Assembly: GCA_942486035.1 (NCBI GenBank)
Contig: CALNXK010000107.1
Coordinates: 1,162,501-1,226,500, forward strand
Source of the DNA: Porites lobata
Taxonomy: Eukaryota; Cnidaria; Anthozoa; Scleractinia; Poritidae
Direction: 5' to 3'
Length of the DNA stretch: 64,000 nt
The notes beneath the pieces are model-generated. The model did no database searches, had not been told where the DNA came from, and saw only the letters and a list, made by a program, of their open reading frames with translations. Each line of letters begins with the position of its first letter. Positions within the stretch are counted from its first letter, which is position 1. This document shows, piece after piece, positions 11,880-23,149 of the stretch. Both the position numbers and the translations under genes were made by a program.

Positions 11880-13110
11880 CCAAACAGAGAAATACTTACA
11901 TGTATTGGTGAAAAAAGAAAATAACTGCTGGCCTAACGCCTTTCATGCGCGCATTTGTCACTTTTGTGCTGCGTGCTATGAAGAGAACGAGCGCACGACA
12001 AGGCTGTAGCTAAGACAAGCTTGTAACCTGGTGCCACACATGTGCTGCTGCTCTCTTGTTCAAGTTTTGAGTTGGCTTCGCGCAGCTTCTGAATCCTACA
12101 CTGAATTAAGAGCCTTTGTGCAGTATTAAACTAGCCGAACGGAACGTAGCACGAGCGATTATTCTAGATTATATATTATTCTATACAGACTAACTGCATT
12201 GCGCCTTTTTTCTACAATCTGTCGAGTTGTTATCCCAGCCAAGACGTTTACAAGACAACGTGGTTACACAAAAACGTTTACGTTCCCCTTTCTTGCCGCT
12301 CGGGTGCACAAGTTTCCCTCAGTAAGAAAACTATGTGACACCTCGCAGTCCAGCTCAAATATGTTCTGAACCATATATATCGTGTCAGATGTTTAGGCTA
12401 CCCCTAAAAGGAAATTAGGAATTCGTCTTATGGGTGTAGTTCAAAAAAATTTCCCCTGCGATGTAATGGATTTAACAATAACTCCTCACTTAGTTCAAAA
12501 TGTTCGATTGGGGAAGGGGTAGGTGGGAAGCTTCCCAGAATCATATACTGATCTGAGGCACTAAAAAAATACATGAAACACACACACTTACAATAGTTCT
12601 CATAAACTTCCGGCTAGACACCCTTTAAGGTCGCGATAAGGTAATATATCACGACGTCTAATTAGGGGGCGGGGGACGGTTATTTTTCTCGCCTCCCTTT
12701 CCCCACCGCTATTAACTCCGGGGCCCGCCGCATCAGTGGATTTAAAACTAAGATAGCCGCCCGTAATGGTGAGCCCGCGATCTCGAAGTTCTTACTAAAA
12801 CATAGGAGACTGTGAACAGTCTACAATCGGCGACAAAATTGGTTGACATACTTCGCCCTAAAGGGGCTTTCTCACGTTTTACTGACTTCAAAAGGAGAAA
12901 ATCAAGCTTTTCCTCCCCTATTTCCTCCATGCAATGTTGTGCCGCTGTTCGAGCTACCAATATAGAAAACAATAAACACCCCAACTTTGAATGAGGATTG
13001 TCCCCGATTGTAGGTACTGATGAACAAAAGGTTTTTGGTTAACAAATTTAGTACAACTTTTGGCTTTGTATGCATAAATAGATGCAGGATGCAGGAACCA
13101 ACAACCGTGT
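11880..13110. other. Intronic/intergenic DNA of dead copy 1
   Basis: No gene. A fragment with 'ggggtaggtggga' at about 12518 resembles the ends of the foldback elements at 46136-46230 and 60550-60634. The short frames at 12748-13123 have no recognised homologue. Confidence 0.5.
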
Positions 13111-13117
13111 TACCTTT

Positions 13118-13397
13118 AGCCAAAGAAAACAGCCGATATTTCGCGACGGCACCAGTGGTTTCTACACCAAGTGACGTCTAAGAAACGAGCGCAGAAATTC
13201 CATACTGATGACCTGTCACAACCCAGATCTGGGTACTGCTTCTGATTGGATGAAGCAAATTTTCAACCAATCAGAAGCTGTATACAGAAGTGGGTACTGT
13301 GCGTCATCAGTATGGAATTTCTGCGCTCATTTGTCAGGCGTCATTTCGCGAGGAGACCACCGGTGGCGTAGCGAAATGTGGGCTGTTTTCTCAGGCT
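13118..13397. mobile_element. MITE family A (copy 1)
   Basis: An inverted-repeat element with ends 'gaaaacagc' and 'gctgttttctc'. 'gcgcagaaattccatactga' in the left half is mirrored by 'tcagtatggaatttctgcgc' in the right half, and 'cttctgattgg' by 'ccaatcagaag' at the centre. A related, degenerate copy lies at 34460-34620. Confidence 0.8.
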
Positions 13398-13404
13398 GCA
13401 ATTC

Positions 13405-13579
13405 GCCACTTGCACATCTCGCATAATGCACCGTATTTGCCGCCCAAAATTTTTCATAAGCTTTGTTTTTCATTTCTCCTGAGTATTACTGCCGTCCCAA
13501 GAGAAATGGAAAACAATATGCTTAATGCAAAACTTTTGGGGACAGATAAGGTGCATTATGGGAGATGTGCAAGTGGCCA
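13405..13579. mobile_element. MITE family B
   Basis: Terminal inverted repeats of about 28 nt: left 'ccacttgcacatctcgcat', right its reverse complement ending 'gagatgtgcaagtgg', both followed by 'aatgcacc'. It starts within 10 nt of the end of MITE A, so two different families sit back to back. Confidence 0.8.
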
Positions 13580-13628
13580 ATATCTTTCAAGGATGCACTG
13601 AAGTGAATTAACCAATGGGCTCACTGAC

Positions 13629-14148
13629 CTTGCGTAAATCATTCACCATCTGACTTCCAATATCGAGATGTACATCTATGGTGACGAAAATGGCCTCCGG
13701 ATTCAAAATTGATTGTATAGCTTCACTAAAAGACTCCACGCGAGAATATCTTCCAGGTTTTGCAATGTATTTTTAGTTCTTTAACGTACTTCTTTGGAGT
13801 GCCTGCTTTAAATCATTATCCGAGCTATCATAGTCGTAAATAATCACGTGTAAATGTTCATCTTTGGTTTCCCGAATGATTTTTTCAACGTTCTTGATAA
13901 AATAGTGGACCCATCAACCCAGGTTATTAGCCGTGCGATTCAGATAGACATCCACTGTCCTGTTCCACTGCAGTCCCATGGGGTAACACAAATACCCATT
14001 TTTGTCGTATGGCTGAAACACATATTCTTCGAGGTTAAAGTTCTTTTCGTCCATCAGATCTTTAACAACAAGTTGAAGAAAGTATCTGCCTCCTTTCTAA
14101 GGATCATGTTTCATCTCTACGCCCGTAATAGACTCGAGACTGTATTTT
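13629..14148 (-). pseudogene. B4GALNT3-like: B4GALNT3-like catalytic exon 2, dead copy 1
   Basis: Bounded by an acceptor 'gatgcag' (upstream side) and a donor 'aag|gtcagt'. The minus-strand reading starts KYSLESI, keeps the family landmarks GGRYFLQLVVKDL, LQWNRTVDVYL, NVEKIIRETKDEHLHVIIYD, KPGRYSRVESFSEA and the metal-binding-like TIDVHLDIGS, but has three in-frame stops (after KHDP, after NNLG and after LKN). Known B4GALNT3/4 proteins have this CHGN region after a PA14 domain. It is unambiguously non-functional as written. It is useful as a reference because its YSRVESFSEA segment shows what the copy at 33794-34309 has lost. Confidence 0.88.
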
Positions 14149-14561
14149 CTGCATCAAAAATACCATACAGAAGAAAATAAATAATTATTAATTGTTTTAA
14201 TGACATCAGAGTGTTATCTATAAGACGGTTTGAGCGCTCGTGCGCGTCAGCTTTGCTCTCATCAAGCTAACACTTGCTGGCTAGCGCACGAATCCTCAGC
14301 TTTTGAATTAAAGAATAAAATAAAATTCATCTTAAAATCTCTGCCTTAAAACTGATTTAGTCAACTAATTTTCTCAGTATTATCTATTGTTTGACCTGGA
14401 AATTTACTCAGAGTTCACCACGGAGAATACAGCTACTTAAAAATTTGTTCGCAGTTTCTGTTAAAAAAGGCTCGTGTTTATACAAGAACAGAGAAAAGGA
14501 TGATATAGTTGGCCTGTAAGGCATTGGAAACACTTATTTAAATTCTTTGTTTCTAGAATTG

Positions 14562-14780
14562 AGGGTCTCCAATAGGGTTCTTCAATCCTGTAAATACGAC
14601 CCAAAATTTCGTGTAATCCCGTAATCCCGGGAGTTATTTTTGGCATCCCACACCTCCCAAGCATACTTTCAATCCCGAGACTCGTCCCCGATTTTGCTTT
14701 CAAATCCCAAATCCCAAATCCCGAGTCCCGAGCTTCAAATAAGGGAAATCCCGGGTCCCGAAAAACCTATTGAGGACCCT
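14562..14780. mobile_element. MITE with 'aatcccgagtcccg' repeats
   Basis: Ends 'agggtctccaatagggttc' and 'aacctattgaggaccct' form an imperfect terminal inverted repeat. The interior holds many copies of 'aatccc(g/a)'. It lies in the first intron of the dead B4GALNT copy. Confidence 0.65.
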
Positions 14781-14909
14781 GAGAATTCACTACCTTAGAA
14801 ACGAAAAGGAAATTGGTTAGGTTTCCAGCGGAACGGGCCCTTAGTCGATCACAGGCAAACCACTTTTTCTTAGGTATGTGGCTGGGGCTCCCATACCATT
14901 AGCACGGTG

Positions 14910-15405
14910 AACACTTGATCAATTTTCGTAGCACGAGTTGAAAGAGCATATTAAAATTAGGTAACCTGTAAATTTTCAGCTATATATCTCAAAAGTAGCG
15001 ATCACAACGGCCGCCGAAAATTAGGATTCGTATGAGAAAAGCAACTCTGCGTTTGAGTGGTTTTCCATACAAATCCTTGTAAATTCTAACTTTTTAAACT
15101 GTCGTTAAATCTCTCCCATACCGATTTAAGAGCTCAAATTGCCTGTTATGAATTAAAAGAAGATTTGAACCCCGTAATGCTTAAGGAGATATTTCATGAC
15201 AGTTTTGAAAATTTCGAAATTTACAAGGATTTGTATGGAAAACTATGCATACGCGACTGTGTGGCAAAAGTTGTTTTTCTCATACAAGTGCTTTTAACCT
15301 TTGGCGGCCGTTCAGGTTTCCTAATTTTAATATGTTTTATTCAGCTTGTGTTAACAAAATTTTTCAAAAGTGAACTGTTTTCGTTTTTAGCGAAAGTTGA
15401 TCACG
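14910..15405. repeat. Large foldback element
   Basis: The arms about 14910-15100 and 15205-15405 are inverted copies. For example 'ttttccatacaaatccttgt' on the left pairs with 'acaaggatttgtatggaaaa' on the right, and 'cggccgccgaaaattagga' pairs with sequence near 15305. The ORF at 15165-15443 belongs to the element. Confidence 0.75.
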
Positions 15406-15460
15406 TGATCACTGTCATGCAAATGGCGTACTCTCTATGTTAGAAGAACAATCAACCTAC

Positions 15461-16500
15461 CCTGGGCAACTTTCCTCAAGGGCTACCACACGAGCTTCTC
15501 CATCACTCAAAGGCTCTTCAGCCAAAAAGCGGGCGGCCCGCTCGGGAGTCAGCCCTTCTACTGTGTGTTTGGAAAGGTGAAGGCTTAGTGCGCATGTCTT
15601 TGTAAACGCTGTGATATCGGCCGAAGTTCTATTTTTTCGCGGGATCAAGAAGATAACTGGGTCCATATTCGCAGAAATTTAACGCCTTGCTCACGTACAC
15701 ACTTTCCAACGTTGGAAGTGTTTCTGGCTTCATGTACCTGTTACTGCTGTTTAGCGTTGCCAGTGTACAAGCAAGCACATCTGAGCTGTATCACTGTCGT
15801 TTTTATATGGTGAGAAAAACTCTCGTTGTATAAGCTCAAAGCCAGTTCTATCCGGTCTTTTCCAAGCAAGTTGGATTAAACTTTGTCCTTCACTTTGCCC
15901 CCCACGAGAATATATTATCTCAACGTAGTACTTATGTACTGAAAACAATTTAACTCGGTTAGTGGGAAGATTGTGATCCACTGTTCCAAAACCCATTGCA
16001 GTTGTATTTATAGGTTTGGTGTATTCAATTTTCCGTCCGTTTTTCCAGTTATGGCTTGAACTTAACCAAACCTCGGCAAAATACATTCGACGTAACGGGG
16101 AAAAGATACGCGCCAGTACATTCGGCTGAGGAAAGCCCAGCAACTGCAGACCATCAACCTCGCTGGCTGACAAGGAGATGTTAACATTCTTCACCAAGCT
16201 TTTTTTATCAGGTGCCTTGGGAAAGATTGGAAAGTTGCAAAGTTGTTCAAGACTTATCAGGCAGTTTTTTCCCACGTATATGTTGGTTCAAACCCTTGGA
16301 CGGAATATATTCAGGCCTGATTTTATCCTCTGAAGTAGTAAAGTTGGTTTCTGTAAATTCAAATCCTTACTTCCAGTTTCGAAGAGATGATCGATTGAGT
16401 TGCCATGGAATTAAGAAAACAACATTAAAACTTACAACTGAAACACTGAAAACTAATAGCAACAGTCTCGAAGTTGTTATCTTCGCCTTTCTAGCAACGC
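15461..16500 (-). pseudogene. B4GALNT3-like: B4GALNT3-like PA14 first exon, dead copy 1
   Basis: The minus strand encodes, in pieces, a type II anchor (LLLLVFSVSVVSFNVVFL), a stop after RNWK, then a frameshift in an A-run before CLISLEQLCNFPIFPKAPDK. The PA14-type body follows (FAEVWLSSSHNWKNGRKI, YYVEIIYSRGG, LIQLAWKRPDR). A further disruption near 15750 is followed by EGLTPERAARFLAEEPL. The exon ends at a donor 'gg|gtaggt'. Compared with the open exons at 34873-35990 and 39031-40145 it has lost part of the region between WKRPD and the exon end. Its DNA, together with the 5' flank to about 17230, is duplicated at 29708-31140. Confidence 0.88.
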
Positions 16501-18215
16501 GGCAATCTGTCTCATTTTGTTGTTGTGGCAATGGCAAGCAGTGCTAAAATAAATATGCGTATTTGTCTTGCGCATTGTTATAAACGATCAGGCTTTCAAT
16601 GCAGCATTCCCAGATGGCGATTGTGTAATTGTGTTGCTTTCGTTTTGTTTTATGATTTTTCTTCTGAATGTCATTTGCATAAGTTGAAGTCATTAATAAT
16701 TTAAAAATATAAAATGTGATTTTTTTTTAACAGTGATGTTTAAAGTTCAGTATGGAACTAGTAGCTTAATCTATTTTGGGCAACAATAAAACTGACTAAA
16801 AATCTAAGGGAATCTAAAAGGGAAGATTAGTTACAGCCAAAATGCGTGTCACACTAAATATGGCCGGCCTAGCCCTGTAGCTACTAATTCTTGCTTAAAA
16901 AGGCAACAATTATTATAAATACAGAAATGCCAAAGAAATGTTTAACATTTCTTGAACTTTATAAATACCCAGTCAGCTCTCTGTATTTTAACGGAACCAA
17001 ACTCAGTTGTCAGTGTTGTTTCCACTTTCACACCAGTAGCGTAGCTCCACATTCAGCCTGCACATTGCTTACAAATACACCACGCCTGGAGAAAAAACAA
17101 CAACAACAACTTAGGCCTACAAATTTTCGCGCTTTTTAATCAAAAAAACAAAATCCGCATCTAATACTCAAGAAACGCGGCTTCGGAGTTTTCGCAAAAT
17201 TAATCACTCAAAAATTAGTAAAATTAAGGTAATTCTTACAACTTTCAGCGTGCCTTACAGTTAAAAAAATTGATATCTCGTGTCTATTAATTTTTTTTTT
17301 CATAAATAAACTCCTCGATTATAATGTTGGTACATGCGGGTAATAGTATAGTAAACCACTGCCGCCTCTTTTTCCTTAGCCTGAACGGAAAACAGCTGAC
17401 ATTTCCTGACCCAAAAATGTCGGCTGCTTTATTCTCTCAGGTTACATCTCTTTGAGGTCCCTTCCACACGTATCCGGATATTTTTGAAAACGGAGATCGT
17501 TTTCTCCGTTTTCAAAAAGATGCTCATCCACACGTAGCGTATTCAAATCGTTTTCGCCCGCCTACACGAAAACGCAAAAACGATGGAAATACGATAGCAT
17601 ACCTTATTGAGCATGCGTCTAGCACAACATCATGCCAGCCATATTGGTTTACCATACCAGTAAAACGGCAGCTGCCAAGTTGGTGTTCTAAACCAATCCT
17701 CTGGTAGTTGAATCTTTTTCTAAAAACGATCATTTGGTGCAATAAATTTGCATAGCAGCTGACCACGTGACTGAAAGCTTAACTGTATTGGTAATCATAC
17801 GGAACACAAGTTCAATTTGGAATTCATTTGCACGAGTGTAAATCAAGATACCATTTAAAAAAAAGCGACTCAAAGCGACTCAACCTACTTTTCAAGATAC
17901 CATTGTTAACGTTTCAAGAATAAGTTGTCAAAATGAGTCAGAAAAGATTAAATTCTTCCCAGTTAACAGTGGGTCCCGATTAAGGGCCTTTATTGTTGCA
18001 ATGAATGATGATTATGTGTTTTATACAGGGCTAACATCTGCTGGGGCAAATGGCGATATACATATACGTCTCCAGAGACCATTTCAAACATACTGGAACT
18101 AGCCTCTAATCGAGGCTTACGTAAATCAGTACAGCTTATGGAAAAAGAAAACTGATACAACTGGTGATTCTTTGATTCTAACTCTAGTTCCATTGCTTTA
18201 GTTGGAGTGACTGGT
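16501..18215. other. Non-coding; small foldbacks at 17375-17445 and 17457-17530
   Basis: Up to about 17230 this is the upstream flank shared with 30420-31140. 'gacatttcctgacccaaaaatgtc' and 'gaaaacggagatcgttttctccgttttc' are two short inverted repeats typical of cnidarian MITE ends (sequences shown in part). No gene. Confidence 0.5.
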
Positions 18216-18413
18216 CTTTCAACTCTTTCACTGCCAGAGTGTTTGATGGAGTTTTGTAAGGTGACTCTAACTTTTGAGTATCGGAAACCTATGATGTGAC
18301 CATTGAAATGAAAGCTCTCTCCCTGTACTTACACATGGTGCTATTTGTTTGTCAAACTTTTAGAAAATAAAATTTGGAAATTCGGTCGAAATTTGCCTTT
18401 GGCCACATTTGGC
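18216..18413. mobile_element. MITE with 'ttcactgcca' ends
   Basis: The left end 'tttcactgccagag' and right end 'ttggcagtgaaa' are inverted copies about 200 nt apart. No coding content. Confidence 0.6.
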
Positions 18414-21050
18414 AGTGAAACTGGAAACATCTTCATTTAACAGATAATTCATTACAAAGTTTGCATATTTCTTTTAAAAAAACTCATACTCAACCAGCGT
18501 AGAAGCTTTGACGTTCACCACCCTAAACTCTTAAAATAACAGTCACTCGCCATGATACATATAATTGTTTTAGCGACAAATTTAGAAACAAACATGAAAT
18601 GTCAAAGAAAGGAAACACTACTAATAGATAACAAAACAAAAGACAATAATATAGAGTAAATAATAAACTGAAATAAATACAAGAAAACATGATTGTAGTG
18701 CCAACAGAGTTCCATGGACCTGAAATTGAATCCTACCAATAAGCATTGAAGAAATCGACTGATGATCCAAACAGCTACGGGTAGAGGCTTCTGGAAGTAA
18801 ACAGGCCTAAGCTTGTATTCGACTGAACCTTAGTTACCATGACGCACGCGGAAAAGTTATTGAAGCAAAGACAAACACTGTTTAATGAGCTGTTGTATTG
18901 GAACGTATCAAAAATGCATTCATTCTTCAGTGGCGAATGCGGAAATTGGTGAAAGGACTATCCAGTTCTACAAGAAATCACAGGAGCCATTCAGCTCATG
19001 GTACGCTCTTTTTCTCAAGTTCAGAAAATCGTTTCAGTTTCAGGTCTCTTAACAGACTTAGCATACATATTAGAGTACCAAAAAATAAGATACATTAATT
19101 TCAAAACATACCTTAATGCAATGGGCTTTGAAGCGAGAAGACTTTTTCTCTATTTATTCACTGCTTGTAAATTTCTCATAATTAAGAATTGTCTTCCGTT
19201 ATACCGCTTCGACAGATATCAAGGTGCCTCTACATAATTATGCTTAAGTAAGAACTGGCTTTTAAAAGTGGTCATGCGTGCGGTTATACATTATACATAC
19301 ACAAGAGCCATAATATGGCTGTTGACATACAGTAACACACAGATATAGAAAGCATACTTTAAGTAAACCAATATTTCGTGTAAGACTTTATACACTGTTA
19401 ATACAGCCGTTTTAACTGTGATAGAAAACGTCGGCAGTCATTTCACTTGCTACATTTGTTCTTAATGTATTTTTCGATGTGAAATTTGTGATAACTAAGA
19501 AAGATGCAATTTTTTGCAATAGTAAATGGAATGTAAGTGTTAAATACAACTTCACGTGGAATGTGAGTATGCTTTTTGACTGTGTGATGTGATGCCCTTA
19601 AGCTCTCTAATGACATCTGGGTAGGATTTGGAACCGTGCAATGCCAATGATACCATAAAAAAGAGTTACGATAAGGAACAAAATACTAGAATACTCTTTT
19701 AAGTCATCGATTCCTGATTTCTGGCATTTTTACTGACACAATACACTGAACCACAATCATGGTGTAGTATTTAAGTCATCATCGTTCAATTTGCACTGTG
19801 TTATCCGGTTGGCTTGCCTAGTTAAATAGCAAATAATCATGATAACACTAAAAATAAACAACACAAAGAGCAGAATGGTTAAAAAGTTATTTTAAGGAAA
19901 ACTGCTCTCTTGTGCTTGCTCATTAAATTCACTCCGCATTAATATTGAGTTGCCGGTTCCTATACCGCAATCTAATAACATATTCTTTTCGTTAATTTCC
20001 ATTACGAAATCAAATTTATTTAGTGAAGAGGAACGAATAACATTGATCAACGCTATTTTGGTCCTATTTTCTCTATTGAAATTAATAAAGCAAAGAAAGG
20101 AACTACCTTGCAGTAGGCGTTTCTTAGGAAGACACTTCACCAAAAACAAAACGAGGGTATGTACGTCGGATATATGGGTAAATACCTAGCACCACAAATG
20201 CATGAAATAATAAACACACCAGTATCATAACTCTTTTTACGTAATAAAGTAGGAGGATGAAACATCAAATTGATATCAATTTTTGTTATTCAAAACATAA
20301 TAATGATATTAATAATATGAACAATTCGTCGTCGCTAAGATTGTATTTGGAGAAACTAACCACAGTTGTTGACTAACCTGAAGTTTAATTTTTCCGCATT
20401 TAATTCTCCCTTAAGTTGTGAACGAATGAGCCACTTACATTACGGTCATAGCAGGTGTTTTATGTCACAGCGGAAAACTCAAGCAGACACACTGTACTTC
20501 TATTTGATAGACAGGTTATAAAAGCGCAGCCAGAGATTATACTGACCAACTTACAAAAAGTTCTTTTTAACCTTTTGTTTTGTGGAACATAAGGAACATT
20601 TTTTATATTGGCGTTTAACTACGGACACGTCTATCAGACTGTAGTTCTGAACGTACTGTTGCGATTGAATAGGTTAAAATTTCCAGTCAGGTTTGCCTCA
20701 AATGATGGCTGAAATTGTCGGTGCCAAAAGAAATTTAGTCTTTAATTATTGGAAAACACGTAACCAAAATTTCTAAAGTTTAGGCGAACTGAAGACTCCA
20801 CCCGACTCCTTTTTATTGCACAAACTTTGAGCGGAGGCTCGGCACAATGCCCGAGAAGCCAATGCATCACCCGAGTACGTTGTTATTTTTATCTTCCGCA
20901 CTATTTGCTCTGCGTCCGTGGAAAAAGGAGGCTGATTGACAACTTAATCAAGTATAGCCGCACTTCACTGAGCCAAAGTCACCAGTGTGACGCATAAAGA
21001 GCAGAGCCCATAGTCAACATCGGTACAATTCGGACCATTGTTTACAATGA
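18414..21050. other. No gene seen
   Basis: AT-rich DNA; the small open frames (18898-19237, 19892-20189) lack recognisable domains, signal peptides or splice context. If the mucin-like gene at 23.15 kb has upstream exons, some could lie here, but I could not identify one. Confidence 0.45.
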
Positions 21051-21052
21051 TG

Positions 21053-21309
21053 CAGCGTGGCCGTGGTTAGAGCGCTGGACTTGCCATTTGGTGGCCCCGA
21101 GTTCAAGTCCTGCCCTGACCGCTAGCTGGATTTGTTCACGGTAGTCCCGAGTTCAAATCCTTGGCCACCCTTGTAAATAGCCAGCTGGGATTCCTCCGGC
21201 CAGTTGGGATTCTTAACCCTGATAAGTTTGATTTGACTTATTTCTTTCAGGAATTTGCTCGGCCCCACTAGGATTAGTGCTATAAATACCGTCGAGGGTA
21301 AATAACGGA

Positions 21310-21350
<41 letters not shown>
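21053..21350 (+). mobile_element. tRNA-derived SINE with (ATT)n tail
   Basis: Begins with an RNA polymerase III promoter: A box 'tggttagagcgctgg' (about 21064) and B box 'gagttcaagtcc' (about 21099), correctly spaced for a tRNA head. An unrelated body follows, including a second B-box-like 'gagttcaaatcc', then 'gtgctataaatacc' and a (att)n tail of about 40 nt. This is the classical structure of a tRNA-related SINE mobilised by a LINE partner. Confidence 0.85.
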
Positions 21351-21351
<1 letters not shown>

Positions 21352-21619
21352 AATGAAAGTGACGTTGATTTACTACACAAGTTACATTGCAGTGACTGCC
21401 ATACGAAAAAGAAGCCTTTACTATGGAGAAATAAGTCTCAGGCTGATTTACAATGTATTTTAGGGATTGTTTGTTTGCAAATTTTCATGCAGATTAATTT
21501 TTGTGAGCGATTTAAGTGTCGCGGAGACGTTTTTTGTTTAACTAGTTCATTTATTTCTTGTATCCTACCTACTGTTATTATTCATTTATTGTGAAAGGTT
21601 TGAACCCAGGAGTCATTTC

Positions 21620-21866
21620 AAAAGGTTGAGTTTGATCGTCCGGATGAACGTAGTCCTGAATAGGACTGTTGTTGTTGACAGTGACTGACGTTTCGACAAC
21701 CTGTGCGGTAGTCATCTTCAGAGCCAAAGTTGTATCAACTGACGTGATACAACTCACTTTGACTCTGAAGGTGACTACCGCACAGGTTGTCGAAACGTCA
21801 GTCACTGTCAACAACAACAGTCCTATTCAGGACTATGTTCACCCGGACGATCAAACTCAACCTTTT
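21620..21866. repeat. 247-bp near-perfect palindrome
   Basis: The arms (21620-21740 and 21746-21866) are almost exact inverted copies with their centre at about 21743. Because the arms match, the same peptide (starting MLLTVTDVSTTCAVV) is read on both strands. This peptide symmetry follows from the palindrome and is not evidence for a gene. Probably a foldback transposon end pair. Confidence 0.9.
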
Positions 21867-23149
21867 TATTCATTTATTGTTAACAACCCTTTGTTCTTTT
21901 ATTTCATACCTGCAGATATCATTAACCCAAAGAGATAAACGCTGAAAAACAAGAAAACAACGCTCTTAAACAAGATTACTATAGAATTTCTTAAAACATG
22001 GCTTGCAAGATGTATCTTTATGGTTTTTTAACCTCTGCAAGTATCGTTCTTTTTTTAACAAGTAAGTAAATGTAGTTTTCTTGTACACTATAGGTCTATT
22101 ACTTCTTAGAAGATATACCCCAAAACAAGCACATACGTTCTGAAGGCCTGATGGATAAAAAAGTAGTCGATAATCGATTCTGGATTTTGAGACACGTAAA
22201 GTAATCAAAACACCAGCTTATCGAGCAAAGCTCAAAGGTTGATAGTTTACCCCGTTTTGTCCACAGATAGTCCAGACACGTCTTTAACCCTGGAACATCT
22301 GGTGTGGTCACCTCAGGCATCATCCCTATGAAAAAAATTAAACGTGTCTAAAAAAAGAAGGGAACCAAAAGATGAGTCCGATGTCCTGATGGCACCAATT
22401 TTCATAAACCTCTCATTGTTAATTAAGGCATTACAAGACCTGATTTATAGTAATAAAAACATGCCTCTAGTTATAAGTGGGACAACCAGAGCAGTGATTG
22501 AGTGACAACAGCACATTCACATTTATTCCAAAAAGGCGCAGGAAGGCTACTTACGTAGCTTTACGTTAGATATCCCGTATTTGCAAGACACTATCACAGG
22601 ACTTTCGTCATAAAGACTTTGCTTGAGTACCTATAAAAATAATTTACTGTTAATTCTTAAAAAAAATAGACGACAAGATAGACTAAAATGGCCTTGGCAT
22701 TTACCTTTTGTTCAACAGTGCCTCAAGATAGTACATTATCCAATTCGCTGCTTCCTAATTTCCTATTTATTAAAAGATTTACTTGATTTTTTTTGGCTGG
22801 GAGGACTACTGTAAGAGGCCACGTCCTGTATTGACTTCCACCAATTTTGCTCTATTGTATTCCAACTTAACAGTATTTAAAACAAGACGCACAAAAAAAA
22901 ACAATGCGTTAAACTTGGATATTTGCATGAAATGCACTCTGCATGTTTAAATTAAGGACAATAAAACAGTGTGGCTTGAGAAAAAAAACAATGACCATAC
23001 CACTCATAAAAAAACCACAACAAAAAAATAACAACTATTTTCAAAATTGACAAACAACGAATCCTAACAAAAAAGATTCTTAGAATTATCGAGACTAAAA
23101 TAAAACATTCCATTAACTTAAAAGGTCAATTTCACAATTTGAATTAAAG
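21867..23149. other. No gene seen upstream of the mucin-like repeat exon
   Basis: AT-rich with A-runs. The start codon and signal-peptide exon expected for a secreted mucin are not visible here, so they probably lie further upstream or in a tiny exon that I cannot pick out. Confidence 0.4.

Noticed and set aside
12748..13426. Short overlapping ORFs on both strands as candidate genes
   Set aside because: Most of the right half lies in MITE A; the rest has no recognised homologue or splice context.
15165..15443. 92-codon plus-strand ORF with hydrophobic segments
   Set aside because: It lies in the right arm of the foldback at 14910-15405.
21578..21938. Pair of opposite-strand ORFs with the same N-terminal peptide
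   Set aside because: Explained by the palindrome at 21620-21866.
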